The translations under genes and the position numbers were made by a program. Below are positions 1 to 5,612 of a stretch of 6,786 nt of DNA, piece by piece (the stretch's first letter is position 1; each line of letters begins with the position of its first letter). The notes beneath the pieces are model-generated. The model was not told where the DNA came from. It made no database searches and saw only the letters and a list, made by a program, of their open reading frames with translations. The stretch comes from Bacillota bacterium (GTDB taxonomy: Bacteria > Bacillota > Clostridia > Christensenellales > CAG-138), in contig JAEXTB010000311.1 in NCBI GenBank assembly GCA_023453725.1, forward strand, positions 1 to 6,786, written 5' to 3'.

Positions 1-1
1 A

Positions 2-394
2 CACGCGGAGAGCACGCCCCACCATATCCGTCTGCTGGGGGATATCAAAAAAGCGGGTAAGCTTGCGGGTATTGCATTGACGCCGGAAACGCCGGTGGAG
101 GCGGTGCGCACCGCGTTGCCGGAAGCGGATATTGTCCTGCAGGTTTCGGTGTGCGTCGGATTTGGGGGGCAGAAGTTTATTGTGCCGGTGTATGAAAAGC
201 TCCGGCAGCTTCGTGAGTATAAAGAACGCTACGGTTACGGCTATGAGATACAAGTGGACGGCGGCATCACGGTTGAAACTGCGGGGATAGCGGCCCAATA
301 CGGCGCAGAAGTACTTGTAGCCGGTTCCACATTGTTTTGCGCGGCGGATATGAAGGCTGCGGCGAATTCTTTACGGGCGGCAGCGCCGGTATAA
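2..394 (+). CDS. Ribulose-phosphate 3-epimerase family protein (5' end missing)
   Basis: This is the C-terminal 130 residues of a TIM-barrel pentulose/hexulose-phosphate 3-epimerase; the family is about 220 residues, so the first 90 or so lie left of the window. The frame is open from base 2, so the TTG at 77 is internal. Family landmarks seen are HAE at the extreme start, a GIALTPETP stretch, GFGGQKF, the VDGGI motif whose Asp (codon at 257-259) is the expected catalytic and metal-binding Asp, and AGSTLF, which should bind phosphate. The usual M-S-V-N-P run before GFGGQ reads V-S-V-C-V, losing the conserved Met, Asn and Pro. The YEIQVDGG context also resembles allulose-6-phosphate 3-epimerase (AlsE). 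The fold is clear but the exact substrate is not. Its place at the head of a microcompartment cluster suggests it supplies a phosphorylated sugar to the aldolases. Confidence 0.88.
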   Translation, partial: HAESTPHHIRLLGDIKKAGKLAGIALTPETPVEAVRTALPEADIVLQVSVCVGFGGQKFIVPVYEKLRQLREYKERYGYGYEIQVDGGITVETAGIAAQYGAEVLVAGSTLFCAADMKAAANSLRAAAPV

Positions 395-423
395 AGGCGC
401 ATTTTTATAACTGAAATTGAAAT

Positions 424-430
424 GGAGGAG
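424..430 (+). promoter_or_regulatory. Ribosome binding site that decides the SDR start
   Basis: The GGAGGAG at this position lies six bases before the ATG at 437. A second in-frame ATG at 422 overlaps this site and has no Shine-Dalgarno of its own. Translation therefore most likely begins at 437. Confidence 0.8.
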
Positions 431-436
431 ATTGGC

Positions 437-1225
437 ATGGGTCTGTATTGCGATAACCTGAAGGATAAGGTTTGCGTGGTGACGGGGGCGGCAAAAAGCA
501 TCGGATTTGCCATTGCGCAAAAGTATGCCGAACAAAATGCCAAGGTGGTGCTTCTAGACATCGACCCGCTGGTGGAACAATCCGCAGCAAGGCTCCGCGA
601 ACAGGGCTATGAGGCGACAGGGATCATACTCAACATTACCGATAGGGCGGCAGTACTTGCCTGCTTTAGGCGTATTGTGGAGGAGCACGGGGAGATCTTT
701 GCCTTGGTCAACAACGCGGGCGTGGTGGATCAGCGTCCTTTTGAGGAAAATGACGAGGCCGTGTTTGACAAGATGTTTAAAGTCAACGTATACGGAACGG
801 CGTATTGCATCCAGGGCGCGATCGAAAGTATGAAACGGCAAAAGGAAGGCCGCATCATCAATTTTGCCTCGAAATCCGGTAAAACGGGCTCCGCCCTGAT
901 GGGCCCCTATAGTGCTGCAAAGGGTGCCGTCATCGTACTTACCCAGGCGCTTGCATTTGAGTATGCGCCCTACAACATCAAAATCAATTCTGTCTGTCCC
1001 GGCATTACGGACGCTACGGGCGTATGGTCCAGCGTCAGCTCCGGGTATATCGACAACCTGCACCTACCTAAGGACGAGGTCGTGAAAAAATTTACCGCCA
1101 AGGTACCCCTTGGCCGCCTGACGGATAAGCAGGACGTGGTGGACTTTGTGTTCTTCCTGACGGCTTCGGGGGACTACTGCACGGGCCAGGCATTTAACAT
1201 CACCGGCGGACGCGAGATGCACTAA
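437..1225 (+). CDS. SDR oxidoreductase, sorbitol-6-phosphate dehydrogenase-like
   Basis: This is a classical short-chain dehydrogenase/reductase of 262 residues, counted from the ATG at 437. The cofactor loop is TGAAKSIG (16-23), with Ser where the family often has Gly. Asp41 at the end of strand two favours NAD(H) over NADP(H). NNAG is at 92-95 and the catalytic set is Asn117, Ser145, Tyr158 and Lys162. Two stretches resemble, from memory, E. coli SrlD (sorbitol-6-phosphate 2-dehydrogenase): SKSGKTGS followed by YSAAK, and the C-terminal KVPLGR, QDV, YCTGQ, ITGG order. A role interconverting a phosphorylated polyol and ketose is therefore plausible but unproven. It has no encapsulation peptide, so it probably acts in the cytosol. 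Its TAA overlaps the AAGGAGG ribosome site of the next gene, indicating co-transcription. Confidence 0.88.
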   Translation: MGLYCDNLKDKVCVVTGAAKSIGFAIAQKYAEQNAKVVLLDIDPLVEQSAARLREQGYEATGIILNITDRAAVLACFRRIVEEHGEIFALVNNAGVVDQRPFEENDEAVFDKMFKVNVYGTAYCIQGAIESMKRQKEGRIINFASKSGKTGSALMGPYSAAKGAVIVLTQALAFEYAPYNIKINSVCPGITDATGVWSSVSSGYIDNLHLPKDEVVKKFTAKVPLGRLTDKQDVVDFVFFLTASGDYCTGQAFNITGGREMH

Positions 1226-1236
1226 GGAGGAACGGC

Positions 1237-2064
1237 ATGGATATTGAAAAGCTGGTCAGGGATATTACCGCCGAGGTCCTAAAAGAAGTGAACGGCGGCA
1301 CGGCACAGCAGCCCAAGGCAGGCTCCAAGTACGATGCGAGCTATGCCAAATACATGGATCATACCGTATTGAAGCCCGAGACGGCAAAAAGCACCGTCAA
1401 GCGGTTCTGCGACGAGGCAAAGGAATGGAAATTCGCAAGCGTATGCATTAACCCCACCCATGTCAAGTACGTCGCCGAACAGCTGTGTGGTACAGGGGTA
1501 AAAACCTGCTGCGTCATCGGCTTCCCTCTGGGTGCAAACACATCCTTTGTCAAGGCGGTGGAGGCGATGGAAGCGGTAAAAAACGGCGCTGAAGAAGTCG
1601 ATATGGTAATCAACATCGGCGCGCTCAAGGATAAGGACTATGAGCTGGTGCTCGCGGATATCAAGGGAGTCGTCGATTCGGCGCACCCCAAGGCGCTTGT
1701 GAAGGTCATCATTGAAACGTGCCTGCTTACGGATGAGGAAAAGGTACGCGCGTGCGAGCTTGCAAAGCAGGCCGGGGCGGACTTTGTAAAAACGTCCACC
1801 GGATTTGGCGCGGGCGGCGCTACGGTGGAGGATATCCGCCTGATGAAGCGCACCGTGGGCGACAGCATGCTGGTGAAAGCGTCCACAGGCATCAATGACC
1901 GAAAAATATGCGATCAGATGCTCAGCGCCGGTGCCGTCCGTATGGGAACGAGCAAGGGTATGAAAATCGTCATGGGCGAGGAAGAAGAAAAGTGCACCAA
2001 CTGCGGCAAGTGTAAGGCGGCTTGCCCCAGCGGAAATGTGACGATCACCAAGAACGAATATTAA
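1237..2064 (+). CDS. deoC: DeoC-type deoxyribose-phosphate aldolase with encapsulation helix and 4Fe-4S-type tail
   Basis: This is a class I aldolase of the DeoC family, which cleaves 2-deoxyribose 5-phosphate to acetaldehyde and glyceraldehyde 3-phosphate. At 275 residues it is longer than the usual 220 or so, with additions at both ends. Residues 2-18 form an amphipathic helix typical of microcompartment cargo, followed by a Gly/Gln/Pro linker to about 31. The barrel runs from YMDHTVLKP (39-47) and keeps the catalytic Asp122 (in DMVINIGA), Schiff-base Lys185 (VKTSTG) and Lys214, plus the phosphate loop RMGTSKG (235-241). The usual GGIR after the second Lys reads TGIN (217-220). The tail has Cys253, 256, 259 and 263 followed by Pro, the spacing of a 4Fe-4S ferredoxin motif. 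The AAGGAGG at 1224-1230 fixes the start. It is the likely aldehyde source for the microcompartment; the physiological sugar phosphate may differ from deoxyribose 5-phosphate. Confidence 0.93.
   Translation: MDIEKLVRDITAEVLKEVNGGTAQQPKAGSKYDASYAKYMDHTVLKPETAKSTVKRFCDEAKEWKFASVCINPTHVKYVAEQLCGTGVKTCCVIGFPLGANTSFVKAVEAMEAVKNGAEEVDMVINIGALKDKDYELVLADIKGVVDSAHPKALVKVIIETCLLTDEEKVRACELAKQAGADFVKTSTGFGAGGATVEDIRLMKRTVGDSMLVKASTGINDRKICDQMLSAGAVRMGTSKGMKIVMGEEEEKCTNCGKCKAACPSGNVTITKNEY
1240..1290 (+). other. Encapsulation peptide of the DeoC aldolase
   Basis: Residues 2-18 (DIEKLVRDITAEVLKEV) have hydrophobic residues at i, i+3/4, i+7 spacing (Ile3, Leu6, Val7, Ile10, Val14, Leu15, Val18). A flexible linker separates them from the barrel. 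This matches the known cargo-targeting helices of microcompartment enzymes. Confidence 0.8.
1993..2028 (+). other. 4Fe-4S ferredoxin-type cysteine motif at the DeoC C-terminus
   Basis: Codons 253-264 read CTNCGKCKAACP, a CX2CX2CX3CP motif in frame with the aldolase and preceded by an acidic hinge (four Glu). Only one such set is present, so it could hold one cluster at most, either within one subunit or stabilised by a partner. Cluster binding is inferred from spacing alone. Confidence 0.75.
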
Positions 2065-2093
2065 ACAACTATTGAAAGGATGCGTGAAGCAAT

Positions 2094-2369
2094 ATGGATA
2101 AGCAGGCATTGGGCATGGTGGAAACAAGGGGTCTTATCGCTGCGCTTGAAGCGGCTGATGCGATGGTAAAAGCGGCAAACGTGGTACTGGTGGGCAAGGA
2201 ACAGATCGGTTCCGGCCTCGTAACGGTTATGGTCAGGGGAGATGTGGGCGCTGTGAAAGCGAGCGTTGACGCTGGTGCGGCTGCCGCCAAGCGTGTGGGC
2301 GAGCTCGTTTCTGTCCATGTCATCCCCAGGCCCCACCAGGACGTAGAAAAGATCATCCCCGCGAAATAA
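2094..2369 (+). CDS. Microcompartment hexameric shell protein (BMC-H, PduA/EutM type)
   Basis: This 91-residue single-BMC-domain protein matches PduA almost along its length. It starts ALGMVETRGL (5-14) and has the pore loop KEQIGSGL (35-42) with Ser40 lining the pore. The VRGDVGAVKA stretch and the C-terminal HVIPRPHQDVEKIIP (75-89) follow. Lys26 and Arg79, which make inter-hexamer contacts in PduA, are at the same positions. Six subunits form a hexagonal tile of the shell with a small polar pore for metabolite passage. The Shine-Dalgarno is weak: AAGGA at 2076-2080, 13 bases before the ATG. The start is supported mainly by family alignment. It is the only BMC-H in the window, so other shell genes are expected outside it. 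Confidence 0.97.
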   Translation: MDKQALGMVETRGLIAALEAADAMVKAANVVLVGKEQIGSGLVTVMVRGDVGAVKASVDAGAAAAKRVGELVSVHVIPRPHQDVEKIIPAK

Positions 2370-2393
2370 GGGTTATGCGTTAAGGAGGGCAAC

Positions 2394-3158
2394 ATGGATC
2401 TGGCATTAAAGGGCAAAACCGTGCTGGTGACAGGCGGCGGCGCCGGGCTTGGCGCAGGCATCTGCGAGGTGTTCGCGCAGGAAGGCGCAAACCTCATGGT
2501 CAACTATATCGCGAACGAGGCCGATGCAAAGCAGTTTGCAAAAACACTCTATAACCGCTTCGGCGGGCGGCATATGGCGATATACGGCGATGTGACCAAT
2601 GCAGGAGATATCGAGAATATGATTGCCACAGCCGTACAGGAATACGGGCACTTGGACGTGGTCGTCAATAACGCGGGCATATGGCCGACGACGCTCATAG
2701 AGAACATGACGGATGAGGAATGGAAAAAGGTCATAGACGTCAACCTGACGGGGCCGTTCATGCTCAGCAAAAGGGCTTGTGTGCATTACAAGGAGTCCGG
2801 TACAAGAGGGCGTATCGTCAACATCATATCGAAATCCGCATTTGCCGTGAATACGGAGGCGCACGCACATTATGTATCCGCAAAGGGCGGGCTTGTGTTA
2901 CTCACGAAGGCGTTGGCACGGGAGTTTTCACAATATGGCGTCATCGTCAATGGTGTAACGCCGGGCATGGTCAGGACGCCGCTCAATGAGGATAAGCTTT
3001 CCAAGCCGGAAATCTTAGCCTCCTACGTCGAGCGCATTCCCTCGGGCCGTGTGTCTACCGCCCAGGAAGTCGGCTATACGGTAGCGTTTCTTGCCTCCAA
3101 CAAAGCAGATTTTATCAATGGGACTTGTGTGGATGTTACCGGCGGCATGCTGATATAA
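2394..3158 (+). CDS. SDR oxidoreductase, FabG-like
   Basis: This is a second classical short-chain dehydrogenase of 254 residues, only distantly similar to the one at 437-1225. The cofactor loop TGGGAGLG is at 13-20. Strand two ends in VNY (36-38) with no acidic residue, so NADP(H) use is possible. NNAG is at 92-95 and the catalytic residues are Asn117, Ser146 (Ser148 is an alternative), Tyr160 and Lys164. The C-terminus ends in the common DVTGG pattern. A strong AAGGAGGG lies four bases before the ATG. It follows the shell gene and lacks an encapsulation helix, so it probably works outside the shell on the sugar-phosphate or polyol side. The substrate cannot be read from the sequence; family names such as 3-oxoacyl reductase would be misleading here. 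Confidence 0.9.
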   Translation: MDLALKGKTVLVTGGGAGLGAGICEVFAQEGANLMVNYIANEADAKQFAKTLYNRFGGRHMAIYGDVTNAGDIENMIATAVQEYGHLDVVVNNAGIWPTTLIENMTDEEWKKVIDVNLTGPFMLSKRACVHYKESGTRGRIVNIISKSAFAVNTEAHAHYVSAKGGLVLLTKALAREFSQYGVIVNGVTPGMVRTPLNEDKLSKPEILASYVERIPSGRVSTAQEVGYTVAFLASNKADFINGTCVDVTGGMLI

Positions 3159-3172
3159 GTGCGTACGCTGCG

Positions 3173-3201
3173 TTGACATTGGTCATAACACATGTTATCG
3201 T
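3173..3201 (+). promoter_or_regulatory. Candidate sigma-70/sigma-A promoter for the class II aldolase block
   Basis: A perfect TTGACA at 3173-3178 is followed after 17 bases by TATCGT at 3196-3201, which matches four of six positions of TATAAT. Transcription would start near 3208, leaving a leader of about 70 bases before the ATG at 3280. Confidence 0.5.
3185..3198. promoter_or_regulatory. Palindrome in the promoter spacer, candidate operator
   Basis: ATAACA-CA-TGTTAT has perfect six-base arms. It sits between the -35 and -10 elements, where a bound repressor would block RNA polymerase. No regulator gene is in the window, so the binding protein is unknown. Confidence 0.4.
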
Positions 3202-3218
3202 ATTATTAACAATCGATA

Positions 3219-3231
3219 TAACAATTGTCAA
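3219..3231. promoter_or_regulatory. Second palindromic element (TAACAATTGTCAA)
   Basis: The core ACAATTGT (3221-3228) is a perfect palindrome and the flanks extend it imperfectly. It shares the AACA...TGT arrangement with the palindrome at 3185-3198. AACAAT also occurs as a direct repeat at 3208-3213 and 3220-3225, 12 bases apart. The TGTCAA at 3226-3231 mirrors the TTGACA at 3173. Together they look like a two-site operator, but this is inference. Confidence 0.3.
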
Positions 3232-3279
3232 ACAAGTTTTATCCCAATCAAAATCATCGTTTCGGGAGCGTGAAAGGCT

Positions 3280-3936
3280 ATGTATGAAGCGCAAAAGCGT
3301 GAGGTCATCCATACGGCGCTGGAGATGAAAAGCAGCAGGCTCATCAGCCTGTCCGGCGGAAATGTGTCTATGCGCATGCCAAACGGTCACATACTTGTGA
3401 CGCCGTCGGGCATGTCCTACGAGGGCATGCGGGAAGCGGATGTTCTCGTCATTGATGCTGCGGGGCAGCGCATAGAAGGTACCTTGCGCGAATCCGTTGA
3501 CACCGTAGCGCTGCTCTACATATTTGCGCATATGCCCCACGTCAACGCCATCATACATACCCACCAGCCCTATGCGACAGCCGCAGGGCTTTTAGGCGAT
3601 GTGCTTCCCGCAGCGGTGACGACGCTTGCAAACGTCACGCTGGGGGCGGTCAACGTAGCGCCGTATTGTTCGGCGGCAAGCGTGGATATGGGCGTACAGA
3701 CGGTCAACTACATCGGGGATCGCCGGGCGGTCATACTCAAACATCACGGCGTTATCGCGGTAGGCGCAGATCTCAAGGAGGCGCTTTACGCAGCTGTATA
3801 CATGGAGGATGCCGCGATCACGTATCTTGCAGCCAAAGCTGCGGGCGAGCCCGCAATCATGACGCCGGAACAGGTAGAGGATGCCGTAAACATCCACAGA
3901 ACCTACGGCCAGCCCAAGAAAGACCATGGAGCATGA
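3280..3936 (+). CDS. Class II sugar-phosphate aldolase (FucA/AraD family)
   Basis: This is a zinc-dependent aldolase/epimerase-fold enzyme of 218 residues, the normal length for L-fuculose-1-phosphate aldolase. It has SGGNVS (25-30) and TPSGM (41-45) for phosphate binding, zinc ligands His93 and His95 (HTH) and the HHG pair 155-156. Asp74 (in ESVDT) has the same 19-residue spacing to the first His as Glu73 in FucA and Asp76 in AraD. Asp rather than Glu at this site is AraD-like, so aldolase versus epimerase cannot be settled by sequence alone. Known relatives yield dihydroxyacetone phosphate plus lactaldehyde, glycolaldehyde or acetaldehyde (from 5-deoxyribulose 1-phosphate). Any of these could feed the aldehyde dehydrogenase downstream. 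The N-terminus looks like ordinary family sequence, not an added cargo helix. The ribosome site is imperfect: GGGAG at 3264-3268 is 11 bases from the ATG. Confidence 0.9.
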   Translation: MYEAQKREVIHTALEMKSSRLISLSGGNVSMRMPNGHILVTPSGMSYEGMREADVLVIDAAGQRIEGTLRESVDTVALLYIFAHMPHVNAIIHTHQPYATAAGLLGDVLPAAVTTLANVTLGAVNVAPYCSAASVDMGVQTVNYIGDRRAVILKHHGVIAVGADLKEALYAAVYMEDAAITYLAAKAAGEPAIMTPEQVEDAVNIHRTYGQPKKDHGA

Positions 3937-4561
3937 GGCGGTTAGGCGGCAGGTGATGCTTGCCGTAGCAAAAGAGATGTGTGAAAGCGGACGAGGGCGG
4001 TATGTGCCTGCGGCGATTTCCGCGCGCCACGTACACCTGTGCGGGGCGGATATGGAAACGCTGTTTGGAAAAGGGTACGCGCTTACAAAAGAGCGGGACC
4101 TTGTACAGCCCGGACAGTATGTGTGTACAGAGAAAGTAGCGTTTGCCGGGAAGAAGGGCCGCATTGCGGGCATACGCGTGCTGGGGCCATTGCGCAGGCA
4201 GACGCAGGTGGAGTTTTCACTTACCGATTGCTACAAGGCAGGTGTACTCCCCGCTATCAGAATGTCCGGGGAACTCAAAGAGACGCCGGGCGGGACTTTG
4301 ATTGGCCCTATGGGCGAAGTAACGCTCACGGAAGGCGTGATTGTAGCGGCGCGGCATTTGCATGTTTCGGCGGCACAAGCGGTTTTATATGGCTTAAAAG
4401 ACGGCGATGCAGTGAATGTGAAGGCCACAGGAATCCGGGAGACCATATTCTCTCAGGTGCTCGTACGCGCGGGCGAAGGGCACGAGATGGAGCTGCATCT
4501 GGATACGGATGAAGCCAATGCGGCGGGCCTCCTGTGCGGCGGTCTTGTGGAACTCATATAA
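3926..4561 (+). CDS. pduL: PduL-type phosphate acyltransferase
   Basis: This is the microcompartment phosphotransacylase, which converts acyl-CoA and phosphate to acyl-phosphate and CoA inside the shell, recycling CoA. At 211 residues it has both PduL half-domains. All metal and catalytic residues known from the Rhodopseudomonas PduL structure are present with one constant offset of 13: His35 and His37 (SARHVHL), Arg90, Glu96, His144 and His146 (AARHLHVS), and His191. Residues 2-20 form a likely amphipathic encapsulation helix, which supports the upstream ATG at 3926 over the ATG at 3956. The gene overlaps the aldolase by 11 bases and has only a weak Shine-Dalgarno, suggesting translational coupling. 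Acetyl- or propionyl-phosphate could then give ATP through a kinase not seen here. Confidence 0.96.
   Translation: MEHEAVRRQVMLAVAKEMCESGRGRYVPAAISARHVHLCGADMETLFGKGYALTKERDLVQPGQYVCTEKVAFAGKKGRIAGIRVLGPLRRQTQVEFSLTDCYKAGVLPAIRMSGELKETPGGTLIGPMGEVTLTEGVIVAARHLHVSAAQAVLYGLKDGDAVNVKATGIRETIFSQVLVRAGEGHEMELHLDTDEANAAGLLCGGLVELI
3929..3985 (+). other. Probable encapsulation peptide of PduL
   Basis: Residues 2-20 (EHEAVRRQVMLAVAKEMCE) form an amphipathic helix ahead of the first conserved PduL segment at about residue 27. This is where PduL proteins commonly carry a cargo helix. Confidence 0.65.
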
Positions 4562-4606
4562 AGGACGTCAGCTTTTTAAACAGTTCATCAGCAGACGGGA
4601 GGAAAC

Positions 4607-5263
4607 ATGGTTGAAGAAGAACTGATTGCGCGTATTACGCGGGAGGTTCTCTCCCGCATACCAAATGGCGTGAATATGCCGCAGCAAAAGACGTTGCTGG
4701 TATTTGCCGGTTATGCCTATGAGCAGGCTCAGGTAGCCGCATACCTTGCAGGCAAAGTGCAGAGTGCAGAGTATGTGCTCTTTGGGGATGCGGCGGTCAG
4801 CAATCCGGCCCTTACCTTGGTGGAAACTGCTACACGGGACCAGAGGCAGCAGCTTGCAGGCAGGCTTTCCGGCTATGAAGAGATCATTATCGCAACGCCT
4901 CCGCTTGAATACCTCTATGCGGCGGCCGACGGCGACGATGCGCGCTTGGATGTAGCGCTGATGCTTCGACCGCTGCTTTGGCATAAGAGGGTTACGCTGC
5001 TGCTGGATTTTGTTCCGCCCAAAAACAAGCGAGGGTTTGCACGCCTGTCGGATAGCCTGGAAACGCTCAAGGAGATGGGGGCGGCAATAGAAACACTGCC
5101 GCAGTCCACCGCAAAGGGCGGGGAAGCAAAGCAGCTTGTAACCGCAGAAGATGTCCGGGATGCCGCGGCCACAAGCGGATACATCCGTATCGTGCCCGGC
5201 GCGATTGTCACGCATCTTGCGGTTGATCTCGCGAAGGATCTTGACGTGAGAATAGAAGGGTAG
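4607..5263 (+). CDS. Microcompartment-associated protein of unknown function, possibly PduM-like
   Basis: I do not firmly recognise this 218-residue protein. Residues 2-18 (VEEELIARITREVLSRI) form an amphipathic helix closely similar to that of the DeoC aldolase, so it is probably cargo or lines the shell. After a short linker comes an alpha/beta region with hydrophobic strands KTLLVFAGY (28-36), EEIIIATPP (91-99) and VTLLLDFVPP (128-137). The C-terminal segment LVTAEDVRDAA...IRIVPGAIVTHLAVDLAKD recalls the end of PduM, a protein needed for Pdu shell assembly. Its position between pduL and the EutN-type vertex gene matches the PduL-PduM-PduN order of pdu operons. A Rossmann-like flavoprotein of the kind annotated in some BMC loci is the main alternative. 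No catalytic residues can be named. The ribosome site GGGAGG (4597-4602) lies four bases before the ATG. Confidence 0.8.
   Translation: MVEEELIARITREVLSRIPNGVNMPQQKTLLVFAGYAYEQAQVAAYLAGKVQSAEYVLFGDAAVSNPALTLVETATRDQRQQLAGRLSGYEEIIIATPPLEYLYAAADGDDARLDVALMLRPLLWHKRVTLLLDFVPPKNKRGFARLSDSLETLKEMGAAIETLPQSTAKGGEAKQLVTAEDVRDAAATSGYIRIVPGAIVTHLAVDLAKDLDVRIEG
4610..4660 (+). other. Encapsulation-type helix of the unknown protein
   Basis: Residues 2-18 share the pattern L-[VI]-x-x-I-T-x-E-V-L with residues 6-15 of the DeoC aldolase. The rest of the two proteins is unrelated, so this looks like a common targeting tag. Confidence 0.7.
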
Positions 5264-5271
5264 GGAGCGGC

Positions 5272-5580
5272 ATGCAGATTGCAAGAGTCAGAGGGAGCGT
5301 CGTAAGCACCAACAAGACGGAAAAGCTGCATGGATTAAAGCTGCTTGTTGTCGTACCCATAGAGCTTGGTGCGTTTGAAGAAAAAGGTTCCCCCATCGTG
5401 GCGATTGATACCGTGGGCGCAGGCCCCGGAGAGGTTGTCATGCTTTGCGGCGGAAGCTCCTCAAGACAAACGCCGCTGACGGAAAACAAACCCTCGGATA
5501 TGGCAATCGTGGCGATTATCGACTCGATCGAGATCGGCGGCAAAACAGTATTCAAAAAGTATGAGCAGGGCGATAGCTGA
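5272..5580 (+). CDS. Microcompartment vertex protein (BMC-P, EutN/PduN/CcmL family)
   Basis: This 102-residue pentamer-forming shell protein caps the vertices of the icosahedral shell. It begins MQIARVRGSVVST (1-13) and then has the strand KLLVVVPIEL (23-32). The family hallmark VGAGPGEVV...GGSSSR follows (48-65), then the conserved ending with VAIIDSIEI (79-87). The length fits the family. GGGAGCGG at 5263-5270 overlaps the upstream stop codon and ends one base before the ATG at 5272, so its GGGAG core sits close to the start; the start rests mainly on family alignment. With the BMC-H gene at 2094 it shows that the locus makes a closed shell, not just isolated enzymes. Its place directly before the aldehyde dehydrogenase resembles the PduN-to-PduP neighbourhood of pdu operons. 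Confidence 0.96.
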   Translation: MQIARVRGSVVSTNKTEKLHGLKLLVVVPIELGAFEEKGSPIVAIDTVGAGPGEVVMLCGGSSSRQTPLTENKPSDMAIVAIIDSIEIGGKTVFKKYEQGDS

Positions 5581-5612
5581 AGCGCACTTGTGCTGAAGAA
5601 TGAGGTGGCAGT

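Larger units (their letters stand above)
3159..3279 (+). promoter_or_regulatory. AT-rich control region between the two gene blocks
   Basis: This 121-base gap is the only long non-coding stretch, and its middle (about 3179-3260) is clearly richer in A and T than the genes. It holds a good promoter candidate and several palindromic or repeated AACA/TGTT elements, listed separately. No GC-rich hairpin with a T-run is present, so no intrinsic terminator is seen for the left block. Transcripts from the left could read through. Confidence 0.6.

Noticed and set aside
422..436. Upstream ATG start for the first SDR
   Set aside because: This ATG overlaps the GGAGGAG that serves the ATG at 437. The extra MEEIG has no family support.
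1993..2064. Separate small ferredoxin gene at the end of DeoC, or a frameshift fusing one
   Set aside because: The cysteine motif is in one continuous frame with the aldolase, has no start codon with a ribosome site of its own and contains only one motif. It is better read as a tail of DeoC.
1279..2127. Long minus-strand open frame of 282 codons
   Set aside because: It is antisense to the whole DeoC gene and has a Cys/His-rich, motif-free translation and no credible ribosome site.
3125..3328. Small open frame crossing the intergenic gap
   Set aside because: It begins within the SDR gene and ends within the aldolase gene in a different frame, and its product has no recognisable features.
4562..4606. 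Possible hairpin or terminator after pduL (GTCAGC ... GCAGAC with a T-run between)
   Set aside because: The arms match imperfectly, the loop is about 18 bases, and the T-run lies inside the loop instead of after the stem. It does not fit an intrinsic terminator.
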